A stretch of 64,000 bases of DNA from Diplonema papillatum. Lineage: Eukaryota; Euglenozoa; Diplonemea; Diplonemida; Diplonemidae. This document shows, piece after piece, positions 1-10,335 of this stretch (position 1 is the first letter of the stretch; every line of letters begins with the position of its first letter). The notes below the pieces were generated by a model. That model worked only from the letters and a program-made list of their open reading frames with translations, was not told the origin of the DNA and searched no databases. The position numbers were made by a program, and so were the translations under genes. The DNA is taken from assembly GCA_030068145.1 (NCBI GenBank), contig JAPJBO010000033.1, forward strand, positions 62,001-126,000. The letters are read 5' to 3'.

Positions 1-1
1 G

Positions 2-2197
2 GCTGAGGGGGCGGACGGCGCTGCGCGGGGGGCTCGGTCTTCGAGCACCAGGGAATCAGGGGACTGCAGGCCGCTGTCTGGCAGAACGGGAGACCGGGGC
101 TCTGGGGAGGAGGACCGTCGGTTGCTGTTTGTTCCGAACGGCGCAGGATTGGTGGGTTCGAAGCAGGTGTCGGAAAGCAGCCGACCGCTGTCTAGCATGA
201 CTGGGGACGAGGGCTGCGGAGAGGACTATCGGCTGGATGGAACCGGGTTGGTGGGTTCGAAGCAGACGTCGGGCAACCGGCCGCTGTCTGGCATGGCTGG
301 GGACGAGGGCTGCAGAAAGAACCATCGGCTGCTGGTTGTTCCGAATGGAACAGGATGGGTGGGTTCGAAGCAGCCTGGGACCGAGAGCTGCATGGAGAAT
401 CATCGGTTGGTGTTTGTTCCGGACGGGACCGAAAAGATGGACTCACAGCTGGCGTCGGCGCACGTCCCGTTGTCCAGCAAGACCGAGGACTACAGGGAGG
501 ACCACTCGCTGCTGTATGTTCCGAACGGAACCGAATTCGTTGCTTTAAAGCAGACGTCGGCAGACCGACCGCTGATTGGCAGCACCGGGATCGAGGACAA
601 CTACCGGTTGCTGTTTGCTCAGGGTGCAACCGAGTCAGTTTTCCCAGCGAACCGACTGCCGCCCGGCAACACCGCGGGCGCGGGGGGAAATGTTGACGAC
701 GAGTCCATCGCCGTCACGCTGTCGTGCAGCAGCAGCAGCAGCAGCAACGGGAGCGGCGACGCAATCGCGGCGGCTCCCACGGGGGTGCCGAGCCTCCCGT
801 TGGTTGGCGGAGATGACGCGGTGCCCGAAAAGTGCTCGGCACGGGCGGGCCGGTATCTGAACGCCGTTGTGCCGGCCGGCGGTAGCAGCAGCAGCAGCAG
901 CAGCAGCAGCCGATCCATCCCTCTCTCGAGAAGCGAAGGGGTGGCTACCCCAACGAGGGAGTCGACCGTCGTCGACGGCGAACGGGAACGGAGTGTCGCT
1001 GCGCCCAACGGCAGCAGCAACAGATCGAACCCTTTCGCGGGGAGGAACGAAGAAGCGGGGCCAAAGCGGGAGTCGACGGGTGGAGATGGCAGCCGCTCTG
1101 CACGAGCAAGCTCCGGCTTCCGGGAATGGGGCGCCGTTGGTGGCGCCAGCAGTCGATCCAACCCCTTCGCGAAGGGCGAAGGGGTGGCTTCGCAGAGGGA
1201 GTCGACTACGGACGTCGACGCCGGAGGGCACTCGGCACGAGCTCAGGAACGGAGTGCCACTGCGCCGAACGGCAGCTGCAGCAGCACAAGCCTGTTCGCG
1301 AGAATGAGCGAAGGGGTGGTCAGTGAAGACCCCGCTGACGTCACGCTGGCGAGCATCAGCATCAGCACCAGCACCAGCAAGAATGCGAGCACGGAAACCA
1401 GCGCGTTGCTGTCAAGGGCAAGCCAAGAGAACGCCACCCTCTCCGGGCAGCGGTACTCGGGCGAAGAGTCCTCCGCAGCGCTTGCTGGCGGTCTTGCCCC
1501 GAGCCAAGCGTTGCGAACCGTCGACTTTTGGCTGTTATTCGCGGTCCTGTTCATCGGGACCGGCGGCGGGCTTGCCATCATCAACAACGCCGCGCAGATC
1601 GTCATTTCCAACGGGGGGACCGGACGGGACACGACCACTGCCGTGTCCCTCCTGTATGCGTGCAATTGTTTCGGCCGGATTCTGCTCTGCGCCGGGGCCG
1701 AAACATTGGGCGGGTGGGGCCTCTCGTGGGCGCTTGTCTTTTCGTTGATGATCCTCTTGCACGCCGCCGCGCAGGCAGTTTTGCTCGTACCGTCGACCGC
1801 CGCACTATACCTTGGGTTTTGCCTCGTCGGGGTTTCGTACGGCGGCATACAGTCTGCGTTTCCCGCAGTCGTGACAGACCTCTGTGGGTTGCGGTCCTTC
1901 TCGTCCAACTACACGTCTCTGACCTTCGCCCCGTCTCTGGGGTCCCTTGTCTTCTCCACGCTGGTCGCCTCGTCGGTCTACAAGCAGCACCAAAAGCGAG
2001 ACCCCGACACGGGTGTGGTCGAGTGCGTCGGAAAAAGCTGCTACTTCCTGACCCACGTCATCATCTGCTGTGCTTGCGTTGTTGGCGCGGGGCTGGGGCT
2101 CGTCTTACACCGCCGGACGCAGGCAAATACCAGAGCATCGGTTGCCTCGACGGCGTCGTTCTCCGCGCCCACTGGTAGGAATTCTCTCCCCCTGTGA
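2..2197 (+). CDS. Nodulin-like MFS transporter, C-terminal half (5' end outside window)
   Basis: The frame is open from base 2 with no ATG near the start, so this is the 3' part of a larger gene. Bases 1528-2130 encode six hydrophobic segments, taken as TM7-TM12. They begin with the DFWLLF motif and include NCFGR at the TM8 loop and an SYGG motif in TM10. This matches the second half of nodulin-like/NFD4-type major facilitator proteins, which move small solutes across membranes; the substrate cannot be read from sequence. Upstream, bases 2-1500 encode about 500 residues of hydrophilic sequence. The first part is imperfect repeats around FVPNGT..VGSKQ and RPLSG; the second is Ser-rich with AGC runs at 728-743 and 885-908. 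In the family this position is the central cytoplasmic loop between TM6 and TM7, normally far shorter. The stop is TGA at 2195-2197. No intron is visible in this part. Confidence 0.75.
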   Translation, partial: AEGADGAARGARSSSTRESGDCRPLSGRTGDRGSGEEDRRLLFVPNGAGLVGSKQVSESSRPLSSMTGDEGCGEDYRLDGTGLVGSKQTSGNRPLSGMAGDEGCRKNHRLLVVPNGTGWVGSKQPGTESCMENHRLVFVPDGTEKMDSQLASAHVPLSSKTEDYREDHSLLYVPNGTEFVALKQTSADRPLIGSTGIEDNYRLLFAQGATESVFPANRLPPGNTAGAGGNVDDESIAVTLSCSSSSSSNGSGDAIAAAPTGVPSLPLVGGDDAVPEKCSARAGRYLNAVVPAGGSSSSSSSSSRSIPLSRSEGVATPTRESTVVDGERERSVAAPNGSSNRSNPFAGRNEEAGPKRESTGGDGSRSARASSGFREWGAVGGASSRSNPFAKGEGVASQRESTTDVDAGGHSARAQERSATAPNGSCSSTSLFARMSEGVVSEDPADVTLASISISTSTSKNASTETSALLSRASQENATLSGQRYSGEESSAALAGGLAPSQALRTVDFWLLFAVLFIGTGGGLAIINNAAQIVISNGGTGRDTTTAVSLLYACNCFGRILLCAGAETLGGWGLSWALVFSLMILLHAAAQAVLLVPSTAALYLGFCLVGVSYGGIQSAFPAVVTDLCGLRSFSSNYTSLTFAPSLGSLVFSTLVASSVYKQHQKRDPDTGVVECVGKSCYFLTHVIICCACVVGAGLGLVLHRRTQANTRASVASTASFSAPTGRNSLPL

Positions 2198-2838
2198 TGT
2201 GCGCTTGATGCCAGACACCAGAACGCTCGGCCTTCGCACTTGAAACTTCTCGCCGCAAGACTCATTTTCCAGACTCAAAAGTTCGCGAGGGTGTGGTCTG
2301 TCCTGACCGGGACTTGCTCTGCACGCTTGCACCACACAAGCAAACAATGCAAGGGGCTAACAAACAAACAACCAATGCCCGGAGCTTCATTCGAAAACAC
2401 CGCAGTCACAGACACTGTCAAGTCCTGAGGTCTCCTGACCTCTCCCTCTAACCCACAACAACGTTGGTGCGCCCTGTGGGGTCCGGTTTGCAGTTTTTCA
2501 AACCACATCACCATCGGCTTTGGGAGTACCCTCGACCGTTACTCGCAAAAACGGCTTTTAGGTGGATACCGAACGTGACTTGGGACTTGGGCAGGCGTGG
2601 CCGATTCATACCCGGCCCTAACCGGGAGAAAACAAGAAATTGGGTAAAACCCCCCGTCTTTGTTCCCCCCCCCAATGTATTTCAGTGGGAAGAGCCGAAA
2701 ATGATCCCACGCCCCTCGTTCCCAAGTCTCTACGGTCAAGTGAAGAATTTGAGACACCGGCCTTCTCATCTTCAAAAGGCGCTAGAATTCATCACACGAC
2801 GCCGACCGGTCTTGTGATGGATTGAAAGGTAAAAGGAA
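2198..2838. other. 3' flank of the MFS gene, no gene seen
   Basis: No convincing exon. Bases about 2720-2790 resemble 23340-23410 (same order of CCCAAG, ACGGTCAA, CCTTCT and CGCTA blocks), so this is probably a diverged copy of a dispersed repeat that also lies just upstream of the UBX gene. Confidence 0.4.
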
Positions 2839-2840
2839 TA

Positions 2841-3810
2841 CCGTAAATGGAAATATGTTGGACCGGACAAAAGTCCCAAGTTGCCACTTTTTGGCCGAAA
2901 GTCCCAAGATTTGTCCGGCCCAACATTTTTTCGGGAGGCTTTTGCGTACTTAGCAATTTTCGAGTTTTGGCCTTCTTGGTTCTTGCTTGGTCCGGATCTG
3001 GTGGTATCACATCCCAGGATGGGAAACACTCTGTAGGAGAGTCCTGACGTTGCCCACCAGTGCGATGGCTGCCACGTTCTCGCGGACGACATCCGTACCT
3101 GAGGGCGACCTTCTGGAAGTCTTCACAATACCCCTCGCAACACTCGATACAACCTGAGCTGTAATCACCCCGCCTGCCTCTCGCATCGCCTTCAGTATCC
3201 TGAACAGCTCTTCCTGTTCTGCTTCTGCAAGCAACCTCGGACGTCCTCGTTTAGCCACGGGAAGGGCAATGCCTCTCTCGTCTCTTTCGTCGTCGTACAG
3301 CCTCTTCTTGTTCACGGTTTTTTTCAGCTCGTCTTTGTATGCGTCATAGAATCGTCCGGCCGAGCCCTTCGTTACCTTCCGAGCATTCGGCCTGTCATTC
3401 CACGTGGCAACTGCCTTGGTGAGCCCGAGATCTGCGACCAACTTGGCTATCTCAAGCTTTGTATCTGCTGCCCAAGCCTTGTATGTCTCTTGGCCCTTGC
3501 GAGGCGCGCTCGCAACTACCTCCTTGGCAACAGCATCAGCGCGGGCTTCCTTCTTGACCTCTGCCGAAACGACAGCAAACGGTTCACGCTTTACGACGTA
3601 CCGCAACATTGCTCTTTTTTTCCCTTTATTTTCCTTCTGTTTTTGTGGGTTTCCAGTCAAACTTTGCATTGTGTTGTGTGCCGAATAGGAAATATGTTGG
3701 ACCGGACAAAAGTCCCAACTTGCCAATTTCTGGCCAAAGTCCCAAGATTTGTCCGGTCCAACTTAAGTCCGGTCCAATATTTGTCCGGTCCAATATATTT
3801 CCATTTACGG
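2841..3810 (-). mobile_element. TA-flanked terminal-inverted-repeat DNA transposon (Tc1/mariner/pogo-like), non-autonomous
   Basis: The ends are inverted repeats of 31 bp that agree at 30 positions: 2841-2871 against the complement of 3780-3810, beginning CCGTAAATGGAAATAT. Both ends are flanked by TA (2839-2840 and 3811-3812), the target duplication of Tc1/mariner/pogo-type elements. The core GGACCGGACAAA recurs in both orientations inside each end (2859, 2909, 3700, 3750, 3769, 3785 region), forming sub-terminal stem structures that could be arrays of transposase sites. At 970 bp it is too short for a full transposase plus ends. Confidence 0.75.
3007..3609 (-). pseudogene. Transposase N-terminal remnant inside the TA transposon
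   Basis: A minus-strand frame of about 200 codons from ATG at 3609 (an earlier ATG at 3669 is possible). It is Lys/Arg-rich and has a GRPRLLAEAEQEELF segment followed by a predicted helical stretch, a pattern seen at the end of helix-turn-helix regions in pogo/Tigger-like transposases. No DDE catalytic domain follows; the frame stops close to the element's inner left end. It is most simply the DNA-binding part left after internal deletion. The family call is inference from the TA target and basic HTH-like sequence. Confidence 0.45.
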
Positions 3811-3812
3811 TA

Positions 3813-4533
3813 GTCAGCGTGCATGGACCCCAGCGTGGGCACAGAGACACAACAATGAGGAAGTGCCGGGGCTGCCTCCACAAACAGTGAGCGAACGGCT
3901 ACCGTCAAAACTGAGCCTCGCTCCCGAAGTCTCTGCACCTGGGGCACAAAAAAACTGGACACACGACCTCTGCTCGTTCCAAACCTAGGCATGCACGTTC
4001 AGACAATCAGGTCTTGAAGGGATAAGTACAAGCGCAACAAGCAACTCCCCCCAATATTCTAAAGGCGGGATGTTGCAGAGGTGGGCAAAGGTCGCTGCTC
4101 GGCAAGGCTTAGGAAGACGGGGGCAAGACGCACACGGGACCCTCGAAAGCTCTCTACTGCGCTACCTGTTTGCCACCGTGACCCTGCGCGTCACTCGTGT
4201 CAAGTCATGGGCAACCCCGCAAACCTGACCTACTGATTCCGATCATGTTCATGAATTGAGTCGTCTAGTAGTCATCTATTCGTCTACTTCCGGAATTTGC
4301 ATCCGTATGCGTGATCCCTATTGTGTCACGTAGCGAAAGACTGGCACAGATGTGTTGCTCGATGTCGATGGCGCCCCATGCAGTGCCGACCCCGGCGGAA
4401 AAGCCCCGAGTACCGTTGCCACCGTCACGAGCTGCACCTCGAGACGAAAGCGCAGAACGATGACCTTTTCGGCGTCACGTAGCGGAAACCTTATCATTGC
4501 CGGTGAACTGCCACTACTCTCTCTCTCTCTCCC
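3813..4533. other. Spacer, nothing recognised
   Basis: No exon, RNA gene or clear repeat is visible. A short CT run at 4518-4531 abuts the left end of the hAT element. Confidence 0.4.
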
Positions 4534-5747
4534 CAGGGATTTATACGCCGGTCTAGATGGGCGGGTCACCCGTCCATCCTCAAAAAAAAAAAAAAAAAAA
4601 AAAACCCACGGGCTGGCGGGTGTGGGTAGGCTACCACAGCAGTCATAGGGGGTCATGGGGGGGTCCATAGGGGGCTTCTGGAGCACTTCGCGACACAAAA
4701 GCCGCGGAGTCTGGATGGGGGCAATGGAGTTGTTGTGGATACTACTGCCGACCCCTTTTTCAGTGCGCACATCAAAGAACGCACCCTTGCAGAACTACCT
4801 AGTGCACTTGTTGAGTTCGCGCGGCTTCACGTGGGCGAGCATCCCACATACACGGACTACTGCTCTGCGTTTCTTCGCGACCAGGGGTTGCGTCTGCAAT
4901 ACCCGAATACAGCGCGCATCCTCTTGATGGCACTAGTGCTTCCTCTTGGGACGGCTTCCGTGGAACGATTGTTCTCCGTAGTAAAGCAGTGCCGTACGTA
5001 CATCCGCAACAGGTTGTCGAACTCAACTGTGCGCCAATGTTTGTTCTTGGCGTACAATCCCCCTTCCGTGACGCCAGAATTTCTTGACCAGCTGATGAGA
5101 GAGTATCTCATGCTGGATCCGACAGTCAGGAAAAATGACAAAGACGATGCGTCAGAAAGCGAGGACTCAGAGCCCGAGCCCGAAGCCGAGGACCCGTTGC
5201 GGTACACGAACGTACGCCGAACATTATTGAAGTTCGCAAAGGCTTCGGTGTACTTCGATGCCGTGTCGGCGGTCCTCGCAAAGAGAGAGCAGTTGGCACG
5301 ACGCCCCATGCCCTTATTCTCCAACTCTTCCTTGTAATCCAACTGCTGTGTTTTCCCCCTCACGCGCCCTTTGCCGGACAACTGCTGGTTCTCCCACCTC
5401 TCTGCTGCACCCTCCACCCTCTGGAACATCTGGCTCGGAATCTATACACGGTGCGCAGTGATGCACGGTGATGCACAGTGATCCACGCTAGTGCGGTGTG
5501 CACAGTGACACGATAGCGCATGGTGGTGCATAGTGATCCACAGTGGAGGACAGTGGTGGCACTAATTTTCGGGCCCTCAACGACTTTGCAGGGCTGGCTG
5601 GGGTGGCTGGACAGGCTGGACCACCACTGGGGGGGGGGGGGTCTGGGGGGTCGACAAACACGTGCTCGGCACCCCGGTGCAAAAGACGGGTACCCGTCCA
5701 TCTACATGGACTATTGCTCTAGGCCGAAATCCCCTTATAAATCCCTG
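4534..5747 (+). mobile_element. hAT-family DNA transposon, internally deleted
   Basis: The left end reads CAGGGATTTATA at 4534; the complement of the right end (to 5747) reads the same 12 bases. CAGGG-type termini are typical of hAT. The eight bases outside each end are TCTCTCCC and TCTCTCTC, a 7/8 match to the expected 8-bp target duplication, though the CT-rich context weakens this. The 1214-bp body contains only the C-terminal transposase region. An A22 run lies at about 4582-4603 and a G11 run at about 5630-5640. Confidence 0.7.
4735..5337 (+). pseudogene. hAT transposase C-terminal dimerisation domain
   Basis: The frame is open from before 4700 and ends at the TAA at 5335-5337; no ATG fits, so the coordinate marks only a convenient start. 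Residues from YPNTARILLMALVLPLG through SVERLFS and the RNRLS segment match the hAT family C-terminal dimerisation domain, including the small-residue/ER-FS signature. The tail is acidic, with an E/D/S/P-rich run. The upstream catalytic domain is missing, so this is a remnant. It may still be an exon of a longer spliced transposase, but the element ends confine it. Confidence 0.7.
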
Positions 5748-5755
5748 TCTCTCTC

Positions 5756-5783
5756 GAAAAAAAAAAAAAAAAAAAAAAAAAAA
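5756..5783. repeat. Poly-A run next to the hAT right end
   Basis: A run of about 27 A lies eight bases outside the right terminus of the hAT element. Confidence 0.8.
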
Positions 5784-7690
5784 GCTGAGGGTGGAGCCCG
5801 TCATTACCACCGAACGGCTGCGACACGCCTTGCACAACCAGCGCTAACGCCCCGCAAGAGTAAGCATGTCATAACCGCGAAAGGTAAGTCGCAAGGATCC
5901 GGCCGCCTTCACGTGTGTCAAATTCAGCAAACTCGACAACAGCCCGGCATTCCTGTGACACCTTCTGTCTATTCATGTGTTACCGGCCACCCAAGACCGT
6001 GTCTTTCCCTCCCAAAAGTATTCTTCCAACATTCGCCATTACGTTCGAATCCTGTTTCAACCGTTGAAACACCACTGTTGTTTTATCAGTTTCATCAGAA
6101 GAAACCTTTGCTCAGAGATCATGTCAACCAACCTATTTCTAGGCGCGCAAACAAAAAATAACCAGCCGACAGCTCCGTTGCCCTCCAGAGTAGTCTCCGA
6201 GTTCGTGGGTCTAAACGCGGCCCGAAATCCCCCGAACGCCTCACCTTTGGTGAGTGTTCGCGTGAGGATCCGGGGGTTTAAAGTCTCCGGGTTATGTCAG
6301 ACACTTTTTCTTGGAAGTTGCGACAAGCCTCACCTTCGAGAATTTCCCCCCTGCGGCAATTGTACTGTAGCTTGGATAGGGTACGCATGACGTGTTGACC
6401 TCAACATCATCCAAACCCCGCTTCCGCCCGAAAGACATCACTCTCCCGGTATCGGAAAGCAGTGCAAATGATAACACCAGTAGTAGTCTACTACCAATAC
6501 GAGCAAACTGCCGCCCGCAATCAACGGCGTCGTGGCTGGCATCCAACTCCCGCTTTTGATGCACTCTGTCTCAGCGCCAAAGCAGAACAAAGCTCTGTCC
6601 AACAACCCAAATGAACGCGCCTCCGCAACGGCTTGCACCAGCCATAGCAGCACAGAGAGAAGTGTGGGGACTGGAAACTCCCCCGGAGAGATGGTCCCCG
6701 CACGAGACTAGCTCGCCTCTCTTTTTTTTAATACCAAACATGCATTGTTGGAGGAAATAAGAACGCGTCGCAGGCCATCCACGGCGTTTCCTTGCGCCCT
6801 GTACCAAGAAACATACGTCCAGGTCAAAGCGTTCAACGAAAAACAATTCCGTCCCCTCATCATTTTCCGGTTTCAACCGTGGTTAGCCAGTGACGCGTCT
6901 TATTTTGTCGACACGCGAACAAGCAAACTAATAGTAGTGGTAGTTTGTACTCGATGTGCAGCAACAAACATGTGACGATAAACCGCACAACAAGCAGAAG
7001 TAGTTGTCGTCTCATCCCCGCAGATACGGGAGCAAAAACGGAGCTTTGCATTCAAACAATCCGAACGCGTCGCTTTCTCGGCGCGCGCCTGCTGTGGCCG
7101 TCTGCTTTTTTACGCCGCTGGTCCTCGCACTTAGGGGTATGGAAGTAGAAATACTCGACGTAGCTGCAAGTGTGTATCATGGTGATCACATGCTTTGTAC
7201 CAGTAGGACACGTGATCCATACTATGTCTTCCCACCACATGTTATGCAGCATGTGAAACCTGAGGTCGTGCTTGTCCTCCCGCTCCTTTAGATTTAGTCA
7301 GTCAGGCGCTGAAGCCTGGCCGCCTAAACAAGACCTAGAAAAGAAGAACAACAACAAACCCGCAATCAAAAGAAAACGTCTATCCGGACAACCGGAGTAG
7401 CTTTACATCGCCAACAGCACAAAGGCAGGCGAGCTGTCCCTTTTCCCCGCTCGAACTTCTTCTCCTGCCCTCCTCCCTCTCTCTCTCTCTCTCCGCAGTG
7501 CCCAGGGTTTCAGTCTCCTTGCAGACGACCCCCGGTCGCGGAGGTAACGACCTGTACTCTGTGCAAACGTCTTTTCCTATCATCGTCCGCTCCTACTCGT
7601 TGCGTCAAGGAAGGTGTCCATGCAGAAGCGAAGGTCGTGTCAAGCGAACAGCAGCAACGCAACGGGGTCGCATACATTCTCCGTGAAGAC
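5784..7690. other. Spacer with dispersed repeat fragments
   Basis: No supported exon. Bases about 6645-6725 are a diverged LINE 3' tail (shared GGAGAGATGGTCCC block, then CTCTCT). Bases 6718-6915 are the second half of the dispersed repeat also seen at 13970-14185. A CT run at 7480-7494 is simple sequence. Confidence 0.5.
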
Positions 7691-7760
7691 ACATTGGCCT
7701 AGATGTGAAGCACAAATGCTTCTGCCCTGTCTGCTTTGACAGCAGTGTAGTAGAGTCGTT

Positions 7761-7895
7761 CAGCGGGCGGCCGTCGACGATGGCACGGGAGTGGTGCTCC
7801 CCCTTCAGCGGGCGGCCGTCGACGATGGCACGGGAGTGGTGCTCCCCCTTCAGCGGGCGGCCGTCGACGATGGCACGGGAGTGGTGCTCCCCCTT
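7761..7895. repeat. 45-bp tandem repeat, three exact copies
   Basis: Three head-to-tail copies beginning CAGCGGGCGGCCGTCGACGA at 7761, 7806 and 7851. The length is a multiple of three, so on the minus strand it would add 15 residues per copy (a GEHHSRAIVDGRPLK unit) without changing frame. Confidence 0.9.
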
Positions 7896-8030
7896 CTCGA
7901 CAGCGAACGCCGGCAGTACGCACTCCAGCGGCTCCGAGCGGAGAACGCGTTCCACCAAGCCGACGCCTTCCAGCGTCACCGCATGGTGCGCAAACGCGTC
8001 GCTCTTCCGACCCGGCACGAGCGGCGTACC

Positions 8031-8160
8031 CAGCAGCTTCCGTCGGAAAGCGTGCCCAGCAGCTTCCGTCGTAAAGCGTGCCCAGCAGCTTCCGTCGGAA
8101 AGCGTGTCCAGCAGCTTCCGTCGGAGAGCGTGTCCAGCAGCTTCCGTCGTAAAGCGTGCC
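8031..8160. repeat. 26-bp tandem repeat, five copies
   Basis: Units start at 8031, 8057, 8083, 8109 and 8135, each beginning CAGCAGCTTCCGTCG, with a few substitutions. The neighbouring 436-bp copy has only one unit. Because 26 is not a multiple of three, each added unit shifts the reading frame. Confidence 0.9.
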
Positions 8161-8444
8161 CGTCCGCGAGGAGGTCTAGCAGGCTGTGCAACCGGGCTCC
8201 GGGCCTGGCGAGATCCCAGAGCCCATGGAGGTCGTTTGGGGGCACCGCCTCGCCGACCTCGGAGCACAGACCGCCGGGGCGAGACGTCTCGTTTCCGGCG
8301 GAAGGTGACTGTGGGGGAACCTTCCCCTGAGCAACCTGGATCTTCGCGATTTCACGCCCACGACCTGCCGAGGCAAAAAGCCGGCGTCGGGCATGGTGTT
8401 TCTGTCGCGTCTTGAAGCGGCTGTCAAAGAGACGAGGGTTGGTT

Positions 8445-8474
8445 ATGCGGTGACGCCCTCCAGCGTCACCGCAT
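8445..8474. repeat. Perfect 12-bp inverted repeat at duplication boundary
   Basis: ATGCGGTGACGC, six-base loop, then its exact complement. The identical structure recurs at 8881-8910. The corresponding position near 7964-7983 has only the right arm. Confidence 0.85.
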
Positions 8475-8880
8475 GGTGCGCAAACGCGTCGCTCTTCCGG
8501 CCCGGCACGAGCGGCGTGCCCAGCAGCTTCCGTCGGGAAGCGTGCCCGTCCGTGAGGAGGTCGAGCAGCAGGCTGTGCAACCGGGCTCCGGGCCTGGCGA
8601 GATCCCGGAGCCCGAGGTCGTTTGGGGGTACCGCCTCGCCGACCTCGGAGCACCGACCGCCGGGGCGAGACGTCTCGTTTCCGGCTGAAGGTGTCCGAGG
8701 GGGACTGTGGTGGGGGGGTCGTAAAAGTGTGGGTGAAGCCGTAGAAAAGCCTCCTTCCCCCTGAGCAACCTGGATCTTCGCGGTTTCAGGCCCACGACCT
8801 GCCGAGGCAAAAAGCCGGCGTCGGGCATGGGGTGTTTCTGTCGCGTCTTGAAGCGGCTGTCAAAGAGACGAGGGTTGATT

Positions 8881-8910
8881 ATGCGGTGACGCCCTCCAGC
8901 GTCACCGCAT
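8881..8910. repeat. Second copy of the 12-bp inverted repeat
   Basis: Same arms and loop as 8445-8474, 436 bp downstream, again where the duplicated block restarts. Confidence 0.85.
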
Positions 8911-9298
8911 GGTGCGCGAACGCGTCGCTCTTCCGACCCGGCACGAGCGGCGTGCCGGGGCTGGACGTAGAGAGCACGCACAGCTTGAGTTCGACGAGCC
9001 TCGGGTCAGCCCTTTCAGGTTGGGTCAACCCCCAAAAACACGCTGTCTGCATCGTTTTAGCCTCAATACATGAAGGGACAACCCGCAAGATTGCGTGTGC
9101 ACAAAAATGACTGAACTAATTTCACGACGCAAAGAGACTGAGAAGCTGGAAAGTGCCTGCGGCTATTTAGCCTTCACAGGGCAAAGTTGATTCGTCACCG
9201 ACGACGCGTAACACACCATGGTTCAGGGAAAATTACACAAAAAGAGGAAAATAAATACACAATTTTAAGAACGGAGTGTGTCTGACTATAAAACACAG

Positions 9299-9764
9299 GC
9301 TGGAAAAATGATCAGCGACCAGGCGGCGACGAAGTTCGCGATGTACGGGCGGCGGAAGGTCAGCAAGGAGTCCTTCATGCGCGAGCTCGGCATCTCCGCG
9401 GAGGACATGGTGTCGCCCGACGAGCACATCCGGCGGACCGCCGGCTTCCTGAAGAAGCCGGCCGGCGCGGACTCCCGGCAGCACACGCACCTGCGCCGGG
9501 GGTGGGAAGAGCCGCCGGCGCCCGAGGCAGCCGACGCCTGCTCCGCAGAGCAGGCCGAGCCCGCTGCCAACACCGCCCTGCCTCCTCCCCGCGCCGCCGA
9601 CGCAGTCGGCGGCGATGCCGTCGCGGCGCCAAGGCAAGCCGAAGGTGACGGCGTCTTCTGGAGGTCGGCGAGCAAGTCCCTTCCGCGGCCGTCGGTGCTC
9701 GGCAGGAGCGCCGCGGCGCCCGGCGGCGTGGCGCCGCAGAAAGCAGCTCGCAGCCCCGGCGCAG
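9299..9764 (+). CDS. Candidate exon upstream of the TPR exon, unknown domain
   Basis: The sequence is open and protein-like: a charged, helical segment (KFAMYGRRKVSKESFMREL, then GISAEDMVSPDEHIRRTAGF) followed by an Ala/Pro-rich tail. It is bounded by a possible acceptor (AACACAG|G at 9298) and a good donor (GCAG|GTATTC at 9764). It leaves one base (G) at the donor; the next supported exon at 12955 begins with two bases (AC) before an open frame, so the phases agree and join as GAC. Alternatively ATG at 9308 is the start codon; a TATAAA lies at 9286, unusually close. The function of this part is not recognised. The link to the TPR exon is inference: phase agreement alone happens one time in three by chance. 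Confidence 0.4.
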
Positions 9765-9812
9765 GTATTCCGCCCCGCTTTTTTTCGTAGTAACAATGTG
9801 TGCGCTCGGATT

Positions 9813-9905
9813 GGCGCCGCTCAAGCGGCCACCTTATGTCACTCGTTCGTTTGTAAAGATTGCTCCGTTCTTCTCCCTGACTTGTTCCCGGATTAGGATG
9901 ACACA
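9813..9905 (+). repeat. Dispersed repeat A, left part, interrupted
   Basis: Begins GGCGCCGCTCAAG and runs through ATTGCTCCGTTCTTCTCCCT to ACGACACAT-like sequence. The same order occurs at 13719 and 14893. It breaks off exactly where the (ACT)n array begins. Confidence 0.75.
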
Positions 9906-10321
<416 letters not shown>

Positions 10322-10335
10322 GGATTGATTCGGTT

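Larger units (their letters stand above)
7896..8980 (-). pseudogene. Decayed, tandemly duplicated minus-strand coding segment of unknown function
   Basis: A block of about 436 bp occurs two and a bit times (about 7964-8444, 8445-8880, start of a third at 8881). Minus-strand translation gives recognisably protein-like segments in each copy, such as LARPGARLHSL and RKSDAFAHHAVTLEGV, but they lie in different frames between copies. A possible 3' splice acceptor (TGCCTCGGCAG on the minus strand) is repeated in both copies. I do not recognise a family. Frame disruption by a 26-bp repeat in copy 1 and loss of continuity suggest decay. Confidence 0.4.

Noticed and set aside
4318..4770. Minus-strand frame across the left hAT end
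   Set aside because: It crosses the element boundary and a poly-A run; no conserved sequence.
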